From Flavobacterium tegetincola DSM 22377 (GTDB lineage: Bacteria; Bacteroidota; Bacteroidia; Flavobacteriales; Flavobacteriaceae): a stretch of DNA of 64,000 bases. Both the position numbers and the translations under genes were made by a program. Every line of letters starts with the position of its first letter. Position 1 is the first letter of the stretch. Location: contig NZ_KE384386.1 of NCBI RefSeq assembly GCF_000425485.1, forward strand, positions 124,001 through 188,000. Reading direction: 5' to 3'. Below are positions 41,404-50,581 of this stretch, piece after piece. The notes below the pieces were generated by a model. It saw nothing but the letters and a program-made list of their open reading frames with translations, searched no databases and was not told where the DNA came from.

Positions 41404-42096
41404 ATGAAAAATATATTATTAATAGGAGGATCACACGGAATTGGACTTGAAATTGCAAAAAACTTAAGTGCAACTCATAACATCATAGTTGCATCAAGAA
41501 CAGCGGAGCATTTAGGCGACATGAATTTAAAACACATCACATTTGACGCTTCAACAGATACTTTAGATTTATCTGCCTTGCCAGAATCCTTAGATGGATT
41601 TGTATATTGTCCGGGAAGTATCAATTTAAAACCGTTCAAGAATTTAAAAATAGAGCAGTTTCAAGAAGATTTGGAGATTAATTACATTTACATGGTCAAG
41701 ATTTTCCAAACTATTTTACCAAAATTATTAGCGTCTCCCCAAGCTAGTGTTGTTTTATTTAGTAGTGTTGCCGCAAGTACAGGAATGCCTTTCCACTCCA
41801 GTATAGCTGGTGCTAAAGCTGCTGTAGAGGGTTTTGCAAAAGCAGTTGCTGCCGAATTTGCACCCAAAATTAGAGTAAATACGATCGCTCCATCAATTAC
41901 GAACACGCCGTTAGCCGATAAATTCTTAAATTCGGACGTGAAAACAGAACGTGCTGCCGAAAGACATCCTTTGAAAAAAGTAGGACAACCGCAAGATATT
42001 GCGCAAATGGCACAATTTTTACTTAGTGATAACGCCTCTTGGATCACCGGACAAGTTTTTCACGTGGACGGCGGAATGTCTACTTTAAACCTATAA
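41404..42096 (+). CDS. SDR-family protein lacking the catalytic Tyr
   Basis: 230 residues. The Rossmann cofactor motif GGSHGIG (residues 8-14) is intact, and the catalytic Ser is present in LFSSVAAS near 121. The normal YxxxK pair is altered: Lys138 is in place in HSSIAGAKAAVEG, but the position four residues before it is Ile134 rather than Tyr. Since the Tyr supplies the proton in classical SDR catalysis, the protein may be inactive as an oxidoreductase or use a different residue. The C-terminus (NASWITGQVFHVDGG) is otherwise typical. It is the middle gene of the SRPBCC-SDR-photolyase operon. Confidence 0.92.
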   Translation: MKNILLIGGSHGIGLEIAKNLSATHNIIVASRTAEHLGDMNLKHITFDASTDTLDLSALPESLDGFVYCPGSINLKPFKNLKIEQFQEDLEINYIYMVKIFQTILPKLLASPQASVVLFSSVAASTGMPFHSSIAGAKAAVEGFAKAVAAEFAPKIRVNTIAPSITNTPLADKFLNSDVKTERAAERHPLKKVGQPQDIAQMAQFLLSDNASWITGQVFHVDGGMSTLNL

Positions 42097-42107
42097 AATA
42101 CAACAAA

Positions 42108-43394
42108 ATGACGATTTTTTGGTTCAGACGCGATTTACGATTAGACGACAACCACGGGTTATTTGAAGCTCTATCTACTTCAGAAGCCGTTCTCCCTATT
42201 TTTATTTTTGACAAAATGATTTTAGACGAACTGCCAAAGGACGATGCTCGAGTGACTTTTATTCATGAGAGTTTAGTCGGTATTAATACTAAATTGCAAA
42301 AAGTTAACAAGTCATTGGCTGTTTTTTATGGAAATCCAGAGGAAGTTTGGGAACAAATTACATCTGAAAACGACATAAATGCAGTGTACACCAATCACGA
42401 TTATGAACCTTATGCGTTGAAAAGAGATGCAAAACTAAAATTGTATTTTGAACAAAAGGGAATTTCGTTTCAGACTTACAAAGACCAAGTTATTTTTGAA
42501 AAAAATGAAGTGGTAAAAGACGACGGTTTACCCTACGTTGTGTATACTCCATTTTCAAACAAGTGGAAAGAAAAACTGAAAAACAATCCCATTGAAAATT
42601 ACAACTCTGAGGGATTTTTAGAAAAGATAACAATGCACTCCTATCCTTTTCTGAACTTGGCTGACTTCGGATTTGAATCTTCAACAATTAAAGTTAAGCC
42701 GTATGATATTTCTAAAAAAGTAATTGAAAATTATAATGATACTCGAAATTTTCCAGCGGTAGATCAAACTTCTTATGCCAGTGTTCATTTGCGTTTTGGC
42801 ACAATCAGTACACGAAAGTTGGTCCAATATGCAGCAAAATTCCAACAGGAAACCTATTTAAAAGAGTTGATTTGGCGCGAATTCTTCATGCAAATTTTGT
42901 GGCATTTTCCGCATACGGTGCATCAAAGTTTCCGACCTAAATACGACGCAATTCAATGGAAAAATGATGAGAAATTATTTAAAAAATGGTGTCAAGGTAA
43001 AACTGGATATCCAATAGTCGACGCTGGAATGCGGCAATTGAACAAAACCGGCTACATGCACAATCGAGTTCGCATGGTTGTGGCTAGTTTCTTAACCAAG
43101 CACTTGCTCATTGATTGGCGTTGGGGCGAAACGTATTTTGCACAAAAACTATTGGATTACGAACAATCAAGTAATGTAGGAAATTGGCAATGGGCTGCCG
43201 GATCTGGAGTGGATGCTGCACCTTATTTTCGCATTTTTAATCCTACAGAGCAAGTCAAAAAATTTGACAAAGATTTGAAATACATTAAAAAATGGGTACC
43301 TGAATTGGAAACGCTTCATTATCCAAATCCAATTGTTGATCATAAACAAGCCCGAGAACTTTGTTTGAAAACGTATAAAGAAGCTGTTGGTTAA
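42108..43394 (+). CDS. phr: deoxyribodipyrimidine photolyase
   Basis: 428 residues from the ATG at 42108; an in-frame extension to 42039 runs inside the SDR gene. The N-terminal FWFRRDLRLDDNHGLFEA block marks the antenna-binding alpha/beta domain. The FAD-binding domain contains TSYASVHLRFGTIS, LIWREFFMQILWHFP, GYPIVDAGMRQL, NRVRMVVASFLTKHLL and NVGNWQWAAGSGVDAAPYFRIFNP, which is the classic photolyase signature. It repairs UV-induced pyrimidine dimers using blue light. It is the last gene of the operon. Confidence 0.96.
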   Translation: MTIFWFRRDLRLDDNHGLFEALSTSEAVLPIFIFDKMILDELPKDDARVTFIHESLVGINTKLQKVNKSLAVFYGNPEEVWEQITSENDINAVYTNHDYEPYALKRDAKLKLYFEQKGISFQTYKDQVIFEKNEVVKDDGLPYVVYTPFSNKWKEKLKNNPIENYNSEGFLEKITMHSYPFLNLADFGFESSTIKVKPYDISKKVIENYNDTRNFPAVDQTSYASVHLRFGTISTRKLVQYAAKFQQETYLKELIWREFFMQILWHFPHTVHQSFRPKYDAIQWKNDEKLFKKWCQGKTGYPIVDAGMRQLNKTGYMHNRVRMVVASFLTKHLLIDWRWGETYFAQKLLDYEQSSNVGNWQWAAGSGVDAAPYFRIFNPTEQVKKFDKDLKYIKKWVPELETLHYPNPIVDHKQARELCLKTYKEAVG

Positions 43395-43436
43395 TGCTTA
43401 TTTAACCTTACTTTTCATTAGTTATACCACCTAATT

Positions 43437-44096
43437 TTAAACGCTAATTTCTCGAATTGTATCGTAATTCAGTTCCTTATAATTATAAATAATTTTGTCC
43501 GCTAAGGATTGATTTTGAGAGTCAACTCCAGACGCTTTGTAAGCAATACAATACACTCCTGCCGCATTTGCTGCCTTAATTCCGTTCGTACTGTCTTCAA
43601 TGATAATGCATTCTGAAGGTGAATTTTCTGACAATTCAACTGCTTTTAGGAAAATAGCTGGATTTGGTTTTGATTCTGGAAAATCTGCACCGCTAACTTT
43701 GTACGAAAAATAAGTGTGCAAGTCAAATCGGTCAAAAATGGCATTGATAATTTCCATCTCAGAGGAAGAAGCCACAATGATTTGCATGCCTTTTTGATGC
43801 AAATCGACAATGAGTTCCTTTACGCCGTCAATTAAATCATGTGTTGAATCACTTTTAAATGCGTTTACAAATAATCTGTTTTTTTCGGCAATTAGCTCTG
43901 AAACATCTTCGTGTAACTGAAATTTAGTCTTTAGTTTTTGGTAAATCATTTTATTCGAACTTCCTGTGAAAGTGGCAAACAATTCGTCTGAAACTTCGAT
44001 ATTCAAATCTTTAAATTGCACTTTGCAAACCTGATGGTGCAGGGGTTCACTATTTACCAAAACACCATCCATATCAAAAATTACCGTTTTTATCAA
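43437..44096 (-). CDS. HAD-family phosphatase, beta-phosphoglucomutase-like (copy 2)
   Basis: 219 residues. HAD motif I is FDMDGVLVNSEP (nucleophile Asp8), motif II is VASSSE, and motifs III and IV are SKPNPAIFLKA and CIIIEDSTNGIKAA. The helical cap lies after motif I, as in subfamily I phosphatases and beta-phosphoglucomutases. It is a paralogue of the gene 10 bp upstream, with about half of residues alike by eye (FDMDGV, LFATFTG/MFATYTG, SGADFPESKP/SGEDFPKSKP). Local duplication is likely. Probable activity is on small sugar phosphates. Confidence 0.92.
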   Translation of the reverse strand: MIKTVIFDMDGVLVNSEPLHHQVCKVQFKDLNIEVSDELFATFTGSSNKMIYQKLKTKFQLHEDVSELIAEKNRLFVNAFKSDSTHDLIDGVKELIVDLHQKGMQIIVASSSEMEIINAIFDRFDLHTYFSYKVSGADFPESKPNPAIFLKAVELSENSPSECIIIEDSTNGIKAANAAGVYCIAYKASGVDSQNQSLADKIIYNYKELNYDTIREISV

Positions 44097-44106
44097 AATA
44101 AATTAT

Positions 44107-44763
44107 TTAGTTGAAGTTTCTAATTTGTGTCAAAGTCAGTTCGTCAAAGTGATTTACGATGATATTTGCTTTGGATAAGTCCTGCATTTTAGAGTGTTCG
44201 CTATTGTAGCCTACGCAGAAAATTCCAGCACCAACCGCCGCTTCAATACCGTTCCAACTGTCTTCGATTACGATACAATCGCCTTTTGGAAATTTGGATA
44301 AACGTGCAGCATGTTCAAAAATAGCAGGATGCGGCTTACTTTTAGGAAAATCCTCACCGCTCACAATGTGCGAAAAATATTGGTGCAACTGAAAGCGTTT
44401 AAATACACGATCGATAGTAACTTTAGACGCTGAAGAAGCTACAATTAGTTCAAAACCATCTGCATGCAAGGTCTGAATCAAATTTTCAACACCTTCAATC
44501 AAGCATAAATCTTCTTTGGTGTCAAAAGCATCGTTGAAAATAGCTCTTTTACGTTGAATTAAATCTTCCACTTCATGATTGATTTCAAAAGTAGCCTTTA
44601 ATTTTTGGAATACATTCCGAGTCGAATTTCCGGTATAAGTAGCAAACATTTCGTCCGTAACTACTACGTTAAGTTCGTCAAAATGTTTAAAATAAGCATA
44701 GCGATGAACCGGTTCTGTGTCAACGATGACGCCATCCATGTCAAAAATTATAGTATTAATCAT
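44107..44763 (-). CDS. HAD-family phosphatase, beta-phosphoglucomutase-like (copy 1)
   Basis: 218 residues. Motif I FDMDGVIVDTEP (Asp8, Asp10), motif II VASSAS, motif III with SKPHPAIF, motif IV CIVIEDSWNGIEAA. The acid-base Asp and the cap with TYTGNS are as expected. It is first in a two-gene unit with its paralogue and has a good promoter. Substrate not predictable, though this clade dephosphorylates or isomerises hexose phosphates. No carbohydrate genes lie next to it. Confidence 0.92.
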   Translation of the reverse strand: MINTIIFDMDGVIVDTEPVHRYAYFKHFDELNVVVTDEMFATYTGNSTRNVFQKLKATFEINHEVEDLIQRKRAIFNDAFDTKEDLCLIEGVENLIQTLHADGFELIVASSASKVTIDRVFKRFQLHQYFSHIVSGEDFPKSKPHPAIFEHAARLSKFPKGDCIVIEDSWNGIEAAVGAGIFCVGYNSEHSKMQDLSKANIIVNHFDELTLTQIRNFN

Positions 44764-44791
44764 GTGAAAAAAGTGTTGTAGTTAGAAGCGG

Positions 44792-44822
44792 CAAATTTAC
44801 ACTTTAATAAATCAACTCACAA
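44792..44822 (-). promoter_or_regulatory. promoter of the tandem HAD genes
   Basis: TAAATTTG (44792-44799, minus strand) with a TTG (44820-44822) 20 bp upstream of it; about 28 bp before the ATG. Confidence 0.6.
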
Positions 44823-44850
44823 GAATCAAAGTTTGAGAATTTGACCTAGC

Positions 44851-44884
44851 AAAAAAAAGCCTGAATCTCTAATTATTCAGGCTT
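44851..44884 (-). terminator. Rho-independent terminator of the isoaspartyl peptidase gene
   Basis: AAGCCTGAAT pairs with ATTCAGGCTT around an eight-base loop, followed on the minus strand by eight T; about 27 bp after the stop codon. Confidence 0.9.
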
Positions 44885-44910
44885 TGTATGGTTCAAAATT
44901 TGGTTTTAAT

Positions 44911-45753
44911 CTATTGAAAAACTTCTTCTAATTGTCCATCAAAACTGGCAAAAACCATAGAAGGATGTGAATCTTGGTGAAAAATAGTACCTTCTTTATC
45001 AATGGCAATTGCTCCCGCAAATCCGTCAATGGGTGTCAATTCCTGAAACGTTTTTGCAAACGCCTCTTTAATCGAAAATCCATCCGTAACCCGTGTAACA
45101 ATTTTTGCTGCAACTGCACCACTTACAATATCTTCACCAACACCTGTTAAGCTTACGCCGCAAAATGCATTTGCGTAATTTCCAGCTACCGTTGCCGAAT
45201 CTGAAATACGACCCGGAACTTCAAATCCCTTTCCTCCCGTTGAAGTGGCTACCGCAATTTTGCCGTCTTTATCAAAAGCAACGCAGCCCACGGTTCCTTG
45301 ACCATTTCCTTCTAGTTTCGCCTCATATTCTGATCTTCTTTGCGGAATTTCTGTAGAGTATACTTCAAATCCATTTTTGCGAGCAAAAGCAGTTGCACCA
45401 CTTCCACCCAACATTTTATCTTCGCAATCCAAAAGTTGTTCTGCAACAAAAACTGGATTTTTTACCTCTTCTATATTGATCACACCACACATTTTTAAAG
45501 AACTTCCATCCATTATAGAAGCACTCATTCTGATCTTTCCGTCACTTTGAATTTGAGAACCAATTCCAGCATTGAACAGCGGGTCGTTTTCGAGTAAACT
45601 TACGGTGTATACAACTGTTTGCAATGCAGAATGATTTTCCATGTAAGAAAATCCGTCCTTAACTATACGTAAAAGTGCTTCCTGTTTGGCAATTTTAGTC
45701 TCGTTGCTAGTTGATGATTCCGAAAAAAAACCGCCGTGAATAATTATTTTCAT
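44911..45753 (-). CDS. iaaA: isoaspartyl peptidase / L-asparaginase (Ntn hydrolase)
   Basis: 280 residues, no signal peptide, so cytoplasmic. The autoprocessing site is GQGTVGCVA with Thr154 as the N-terminal nucleophile after cleavage. Substrate-binding blocks are NAGIGSQIQSDGKIRMSASIMDG and GKGFEVPGRISDSATVAGNYA (Arg-Asp). The enzyme cleaves beta-aspartyl dipeptides. Together with cyanophycinase, encoded 44 bp upstream on the same strand, it would hydrolyse the beta-Asp-Arg dipeptides released from cyanophycin to Asp and Arg. The pair is thus a degradation unit next to cphA. Confidence 0.92.
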   Translation of the reverse strand: MKIIIHGGFFSESSTSNETKIAKQEALLRIVKDGFSYMENHSALQTVVYTVSLLENDPLFNAGIGSQIQSDGKIRMSASIMDGSSLKMCGVINIEEVKNPVFVAEQLLDCEDKMLGGSGATAFARKNGFEVYSTEIPQRRSEYEAKLEGNGQGTVGCVAFDKDGKIAVATSTGGKGFEVPGRISDSATVAGNYANAFCGVSLTGVGEDIVSGAVAAKIVTRVTDGFSIKEAFAKTFQELTPIDGFAGAIAIDKEGTIFHQDSHPSMVFASFDGQLEEVFQ

Positions 45754-45797
45754 AATAAAATTTTAAATGTAAAGGCACTTAATTCAATTCTGAATCC

Positions 45798-46697
45798 TTA
45801 ATCGTCTGTTGGAACGCCTAAATCATCCGCATATTGCGACGTATGAATGTGCATTTTGTGCGTCGTTAAATCATACGTATCAAATTTACTCAAAACATGC
45901 GTTACCAGATGATTGATTGAAATAGGTTTGCCCAATTCAATTTGAGTCAAGTTGGTATCCTTAATTTCGCGTCCGTCAACCAAAATAACCAGTCCTGAAC
46001 CGATAGCCTCCATCGTTACGTTATTGGTAATCAAAAGTCCTGTATCTTCACCCAAACCAATACCTAAAATTCTTGGATTACTGACCACTGACTGAAATAA
46101 CCTTCCGATTCTACCTCTTTGTACAAAGTGCGTATCGATGATTACACCACCAATTAATCCCATTCCTCCCGTAATTTTCACTTCACCTTTAAGTAAAGCT
46201 TCACCACTACTTCCTTGATAAATCATGTTATTTGAAGCAGCTGCGGCACCAGCTGAAGTTCCAGCATAGATGAATTCTTCGGTTTGGTATTTCTTTAATA
46301 ACAAATCTTGAAAAAGAGTTCCACCTAAAATTGAAGTCAATCGCAATTGATCTCCACCGGTTACCATAATCACATCGGCAACCTCTAATCGTTTGATAAT
46401 TTCAGGATCTGCAGCTTGTTCTCTCTTTGTAATATCAAAAACGCCTACATTTTTGGCACCCAAATGCGCCAAGGCTTTGACATATTCTGCTCCAACTTCT
46501 TTTGGAATTTTTGAAGCCGTAGTTAATATTTCAATTCTTGATTCGTTATTATGTTTTGATTCTTCAATAAGTCTTCTTAAAATTCCCGTTTCAAAAAAGT
46601 TAAGATTTTTAGTCACATCTTGATCAAAATGCCCCTCTGTAAAACTTCCTTTGTCAACTGCACCACCTATTATTATTAACTTTCCTTTGATATCCAT
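45798..46697 (-). CDS. cphB: cyanophycinase
   Basis: 299 residues from the ATG at 46697; the longer frame upstream is rejected because MDIKGKLIIIGGAVDKG is the normal start. The serine nucleophile is in GTSAGAAA (Ser148). The substrate-pocket segment DTHFVQRGRIGRL (near residue 200) and GLGEDTGLLI near 225 are conserved in CphB. No signal peptide, so it is the intracellular type that trims stored cyanophycin to beta-Asp-Arg dipeptides. It is divergent from cphA and probably co-transcribed with the isoaspartyl peptidase gene. Confidence 0.96.
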   Translation of the reverse strand: MDIKGKLIIIGGAVDKGSFTEGHFDQDVTKNLNFFETGILRRLIEESKHNNESRIEILTTASKIPKEVGAEYVKALAHLGAKNVGVFDITKREQAADPEIIKRLEVADVIMVTGGDQLRLTSILGGTLFQDLLLKKYQTEEFIYAGTSAGAAAASNNMIYQGSSGEALLKGEVKITGGMGLIGGVIIDTHFVQRGRIGRLFQSVVSNPRILGIGLGEDTGLLITNNVTMEAIGSGLVILVDGREIKDTNLTQIELGKPISINHLVTHVLSKFDTYDLTTHKMHIHTSQYADDLGVPTDD

Positions 46698-46957
46698 GTG
46701 TTTTTCCTTAATTTGTAAAAGTAACGTATTTTTAAAAAACTCCAAATTTAAGCGTACCTTTTATGAACAATTCTCAATATAAAATGCCAATAATGCGGTT
46801 TGAGAAATCAATAGTGGAAAAAATTATGTTTGGCACAAAAAAAAAATAATTTATACGAATTAATATATTTTATTTAACTATTTTTCTAAAATAAAACTTT
46901 ATCAAAATTAAAGCGGCAAAATAATACTTTCAATAACCCAAAATAAATGCAAATTCA

Positions 46958-49582
46958 ATGAAAATTTTAAAAATTCAAGCTTTAAGAGGTCCTAACATAT
47001 GGAGTATCTCGCGCAAAAAACTGATTCAAATGCGATTGGATTTGGAGGAAATCGAACAATTTCCTACCGATAAAATTGATGGATTTGCGGAACGAATCGA
47101 AACTATGTTTCCTACTATGTATGAACACCGATGTTCTGAAGGTGAAGCGGGCGGTTTTTTCTCTCGTGTAAGACGCGGTACTTGGATGGGACATGTTATT
47201 GAACATATTGCTTTGGAAATTCAAACATTAGCAGGAATGGAAACCGGCTTTGGTCGAACTCGTGAAACAAAAACTCCTGGTACATATAATGTTGTTTTCA
47301 GTTACACTGAAGAAACCGTTGGAATGTTTGCCGCTGAATCATCGGTACGAATTGCAGAGGCTTTAATAGCTGGAACCGAGTATGATTTAGAAGCAGACAT
47401 ACAAGAAATGCGTGAAATTCGAGAACGCGTTCGACTTGGGCCAAGTACAGGAAGTATTGTGGAAGAAGCGGTTGCAAGAGATATTCCGTGGATAAGATTG
47501 AGTACAAATTCATTGGTTCAATTGGGTTACGGAATCAATCAAATGCGTTTTCAAGCCACAATTACGTGCAAGACGAGTAACATCGCCGTTGATATTGCTT
47601 GCAATAAGGAAGAAACAAAACGAATGTTGGATCAAGCATCCGTGCCTGTTGCCCAAGGTAGCATTTGTGTTGATCTAGAAGATTTAGAAGCGACTGTGGC
47701 AAAAATTGGTTATCCAATCGTACTAAAACCTTTAGATGGAAATCATGGAAAAGGAGCTTCAATCAATATTACAAACTGGGAAGATGCCGCTGAAGGTTTG
47801 ATTTATGCTCAAAAATACAGCAGACGTGTTATCGTTGAGAAATTTATCACCGGTTTTGATTTTAGAGTTCTAGTCATTGATAACAAACTTGTTGCAGCTG
47901 CTAAAAGAGTTCCCGCACATGTTATTGGTAATGGAAAATCGACTATTCAAGAGCTTATTGATGTTACCAATGAAGATCCGCGTCGTGGCTATGGACATGA
48001 AAATGTGCTGACTCAAATTGATGTGGACCGCGATACTTTGGATTTACTGAAAAAAGCAGAAATGACACTTGAGACTGTTGCAAATAATGGTGAAATTATC
48101 TATTTAAAATCAACAGCAAATTTAAGTACCGGCGGAACTTCAGTGGATGTGACTGATATGATGCATCCCGAAAACATATTTTTAGCAGAACGAATTTCAA
48201 GAATTATTGGCCTTGACGTTTGTGGTGTGGATATTATGGCTGAAAATTTAACCCAACCTTTGAAAGAAAATGGCGGTTGTATTTTAGAAGTAAATGCGGC
48301 ACCAGGATTCAGAATGCACTTGGCTCCATCGGAAGGATTGCCAAGAAACGTTGCTGCACCCGTAATTGACATGCTGTATCCTCCGGGAAAACCAAGTAGA
48401 ATTCCAATTATTGCTGTAACGGGAACCAACGGAAAAACAACTACGACCCGACTTTTAGCACATATTGTAAAAAATAATGGCTATAAAGTAGGTTTCACTA
48501 CTTCCGATGGAATTTATGTACAAAATCATTTGATGGAAAAAGGCGACACTACGGGACCACTTTCGGCTGAATATATTTTGAAAGATCCAACAGTAGAATT
48601 TGCAGTATTAGAAACAGCTCGAGGTGGAATTCTACGATCAGGAATGGGTTTCAGTCGTTGTGATATTGCGGTAATTACCAACATCCAAGAAGATCATTTG
48701 GGTTTGAACGACATTCATAATTTAAAAGATTTGGCACGTGTTAAAAGTACAGTTGCCGAAAGTGTAAAAAAAGACGGTTGGGCGGTTTTAAATGCCGATG
48801 ATCCAGAATGTGTAGAAATTGGATCCAAACTAAAATGCAATGTAGCTTACTTTAGCATGGACGAAGATCAGCCTTTTGTGAAAAAACTTTCTAAAGAAGG
48901 TAGAATTGTAGCTGTTTTTGAAAATGGATTTTTAACGGTTAAGAAAGGCGAATGGAAAATTCGTGTAGAACGCGTTTCCCATGTGCCACTTACACTTGGT
49001 GGTAAAGCAAAATTTATGATTGCAAATGCACTTGCAGCTACATTAGCCAGTTATTTGTGGGGATTCAAAACAGAAGACATCAGCCTTTCGTTACAAACTT
49101 TTATACCTGGAGTTGCACAAACGCCGGGACGAATGAATATTTTCGAATTCAAACGTTTCAAAGTATTAATCGATTTTGCACACAATCCTTCTGGATATTT
49201 AGGCGTGGAAGATTACTTGAGTTCAGTGGAAGCCAACAAAAAAATTGGAATTATAGCTGGCGTGGGTGACCGTCGCGACGAAGATATTATGGAATGTGCT
49301 AAAATTGCCGGCAGAATGTTTGACCATATCATCATTCGTCAGGAAAAACATTTAAGAGGTAGAACCGAACAGGAATTGATTGATTTAATTTTAGAAGGTA
49401 TTGCTTTGAGTGGCAATAACGTGACTTATGAAATTATACCTAAAGAAGTGGAAGCCATCAGACATGCGATCAATAGTGCTGAAGAAGGTACTTTTATCAC
49501 CGCTTTAAGTGATGTGGTTACAAATGCAATTGAAATTGTGCAACATTATTTGGACAAAGAAAATGAAGAAGGTGTAATTTAA
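46958..49582 (+). CDS. cphA: cyanophycin synthetase
   Basis: 874 residues, full length for CphA. An N-terminal domain (about 1-160, starting MKILKIQALRGPNIWSISRKKL) is followed by an ATP-grasp module (about 210-480) that adds Asp, and a Mur ligase-like module (about 485-874) with the P-loop AVTGTNGKTTTT near residue 486 and AHNPSGYLG near 742 that adds Arg to the side chain. The product is the nitrogen and carbon store multi-L-arginyl-poly-L-aspartate. Both modules look intact. The gene is flanked by the degradation pair on the other strand and by a strong terminator. Confidence 0.97.
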   Translation: MKILKIQALRGPNIWSISRKKLIQMRLDLEEIEQFPTDKIDGFAERIETMFPTMYEHRCSEGEAGGFFSRVRRGTWMGHVIEHIALEIQTLAGMETGFGRTRETKTPGTYNVVFSYTEETVGMFAAESSVRIAEALIAGTEYDLEADIQEMREIRERVRLGPSTGSIVEEAVARDIPWIRLSTNSLVQLGYGINQMRFQATITCKTSNIAVDIACNKEETKRMLDQASVPVAQGSICVDLEDLEATVAKIGYPIVLKPLDGNHGKGASINITNWEDAAEGLIYAQKYSRRVIVEKFITGFDFRVLVIDNKLVAAAKRVPAHVIGNGKSTIQELIDVTNEDPRRGYGHENVLTQIDVDRDTLDLLKKAEMTLETVANNGEIIYLKSTANLSTGGTSVDVTDMMHPENIFLAERISRIIGLDVCGVDIMAENLTQPLKENGGCILEVNAAPGFRMHLAPSEGLPRNVAAPVIDMLYPPGKPSRIPIIAVTGTNGKTTTTRLLAHIVKNNGYKVGFTTSDGIYVQNHLMEKGDTTGPLSAEYILKDPTVEFAVLETARGGILRSGMGFSRCDIAVITNIQEDHLGLNDIHNLKDLARVKSTVAESVKKDGWAVLNADDPECVEIGSKLKCNVAYFSMDEDQPFVKKLSKEGRIVAVFENGFLTVKKGEWKIRVERVSHVPLTLGGKAKFMIANALAATLASYLWGFKTEDISLSLQTFIPGVAQTPGRMNIFEFKRFKVLIDFAHNPSGYLGVEDYLSSVEANKKIGIIAGVGDRRDEDIMECAKIAGRMFDHIIIRQEKHLRGRTEQELIDLILEGIALSGNNVTYEIIPKEVEAIRHAINSAEEGTFITALSDVVTNAIEIVQHYLDKENEEGVI

Positions 49583-49600
49583 AACATTCCTATAATGAAT

Positions 49601-49653
49601 AACCATCACTTAAATCTCAATTATTTTAGAATGTTTAAGTGATGGTTTTTTAT
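49601..49653 (+). terminator. Rho-independent terminator of cphA
   Basis: A 14-bp stem, AACCATCACTTAAA with TTTAAGTGATGGTT, and a 19-base loop, followed by TTTTTAT. Confidence 0.88.
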
Positions 49654-49815
49654 TTGAAAAAATTTAAGCTCTGCATTATTGATGCATGTCCTCGGATTTA
49701 ATGCTGTACAATAAGATAATCTACGATTGAACTATTTCAACAGAATTTAGAGTGTTTTTCTGAAAGCAACTTGAAAATGTTCATGACTATTAAAACATAG
49801 AAATCACATCAACAT

Positions 49816-50532
49816 TTAATCCTTTTTTTCCTTCCAAGCTTTAAATCGAATTAAAGTATTGGGGTCAATTGGTGGATAAATTCCAAAAATTGATTTTCCA
49901 GCTACAACTTCTTCCATTACAAAATTTTCAAATAAAGTCATTTGCAACGATTCTTCAGCTACATCATCGGCAATTTCTTGCGGGATAACAATTACACCTT
50001 CGTCATCTCCAACAATTACATCTCCTGGAAAAACAGCAACATCACCACAACCAATTGGCTCATTTAATGCAATAGCTTGATGCAAAATTAAATTTGTTGC
50101 AATACTCGTTCGTTGATGGTACGAGTGAATTTCGAGCGGTTCAATTTCACTAGAATCTCTAAAACCGCCATCGGTTACAATTCCAGCAACGCCGCGTTTC
50201 ATTAGTCTTGTAATTAAAATAGAACCTGCAGAAGCCGCTCGAGCATCTTTTCTACTGTCAATTACAAGTACACTTCCTTCCGGACAGTCTTCGATAGCTA
50301 CTCGTTGAGGATGTTTTAAATCCTCAAAGACTTTTAACGAATTAAGATCTTCTCGTGCAGGAATATAACGTAAAGTGTAAGCTTCTCCGACCATATTTCC
50401 TTTACCTTTTTTTAAAGGAAAAACATTTTGAATACAAAGGTTTCTAAATCCTCTTTTAAACAAACAAGTAGATAAAGTTGCGGTACTTATTTGTAGCAAT
50501 TTTTCTCGCGTTTCTTGTCGTAATTTTTTCAT
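49816..50532 (-). CDS. RraA-family protein (class II aldolase-like), alginate locus
   Basis: 238 residues. The RraA/HMG-aldolase fold is shown by GIVTDGGFRDSSEIE near residue 137 (the DG..RD site that binds metal and pyruvate in the aldolases) and GDVIVGDDEGVIVIPQEIAD near 185. The N-terminal STATLSTCLFKRGF also fits. No signal peptide. Family members are regulators of RNase E or aldolases cleaving 4-hydroxy-2-oxo acids. Its position divergent from PL6, with a promoter whose -33 region lies in the predicted uronate operator, points to a metabolic role in uronate breakdown, for example cleavage of a keto-deoxy sugar acid. That is inference. Confidence 0.85.
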   Translation of the reverse strand: MKKLRQETREKLLQISTATLSTCLFKRGFRNLCIQNVFPLKKGKGNMVGEAYTLRYIPAREDLNSLKVFEDLKHPQRVAIEDCPEGSVLVIDSRKDARAASAGSILITRLMKRGVAGIVTDGGFRDSSEIEPLEIHSYHQRTSIATNLILHQAIALNEPIGCGDVAVFPGDVIVGDDEGVIVIPQEIADDVAEESLQMTLFENFVMEEVVAGKSIFGIYPPIDPNTLIRFKAWKEKKD

Positions 50533-50581
50533 TATTCTAAAAATTAACAGTTTTATTTTCCTAAATTCTTTTTTTATCCTA

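Noticed and set aside
48100-48429. Minus-strand frame inside cphA
   Set aside because: Lies on the antisense strand of the highly conserved ATP-grasp/Mur ligase junction.
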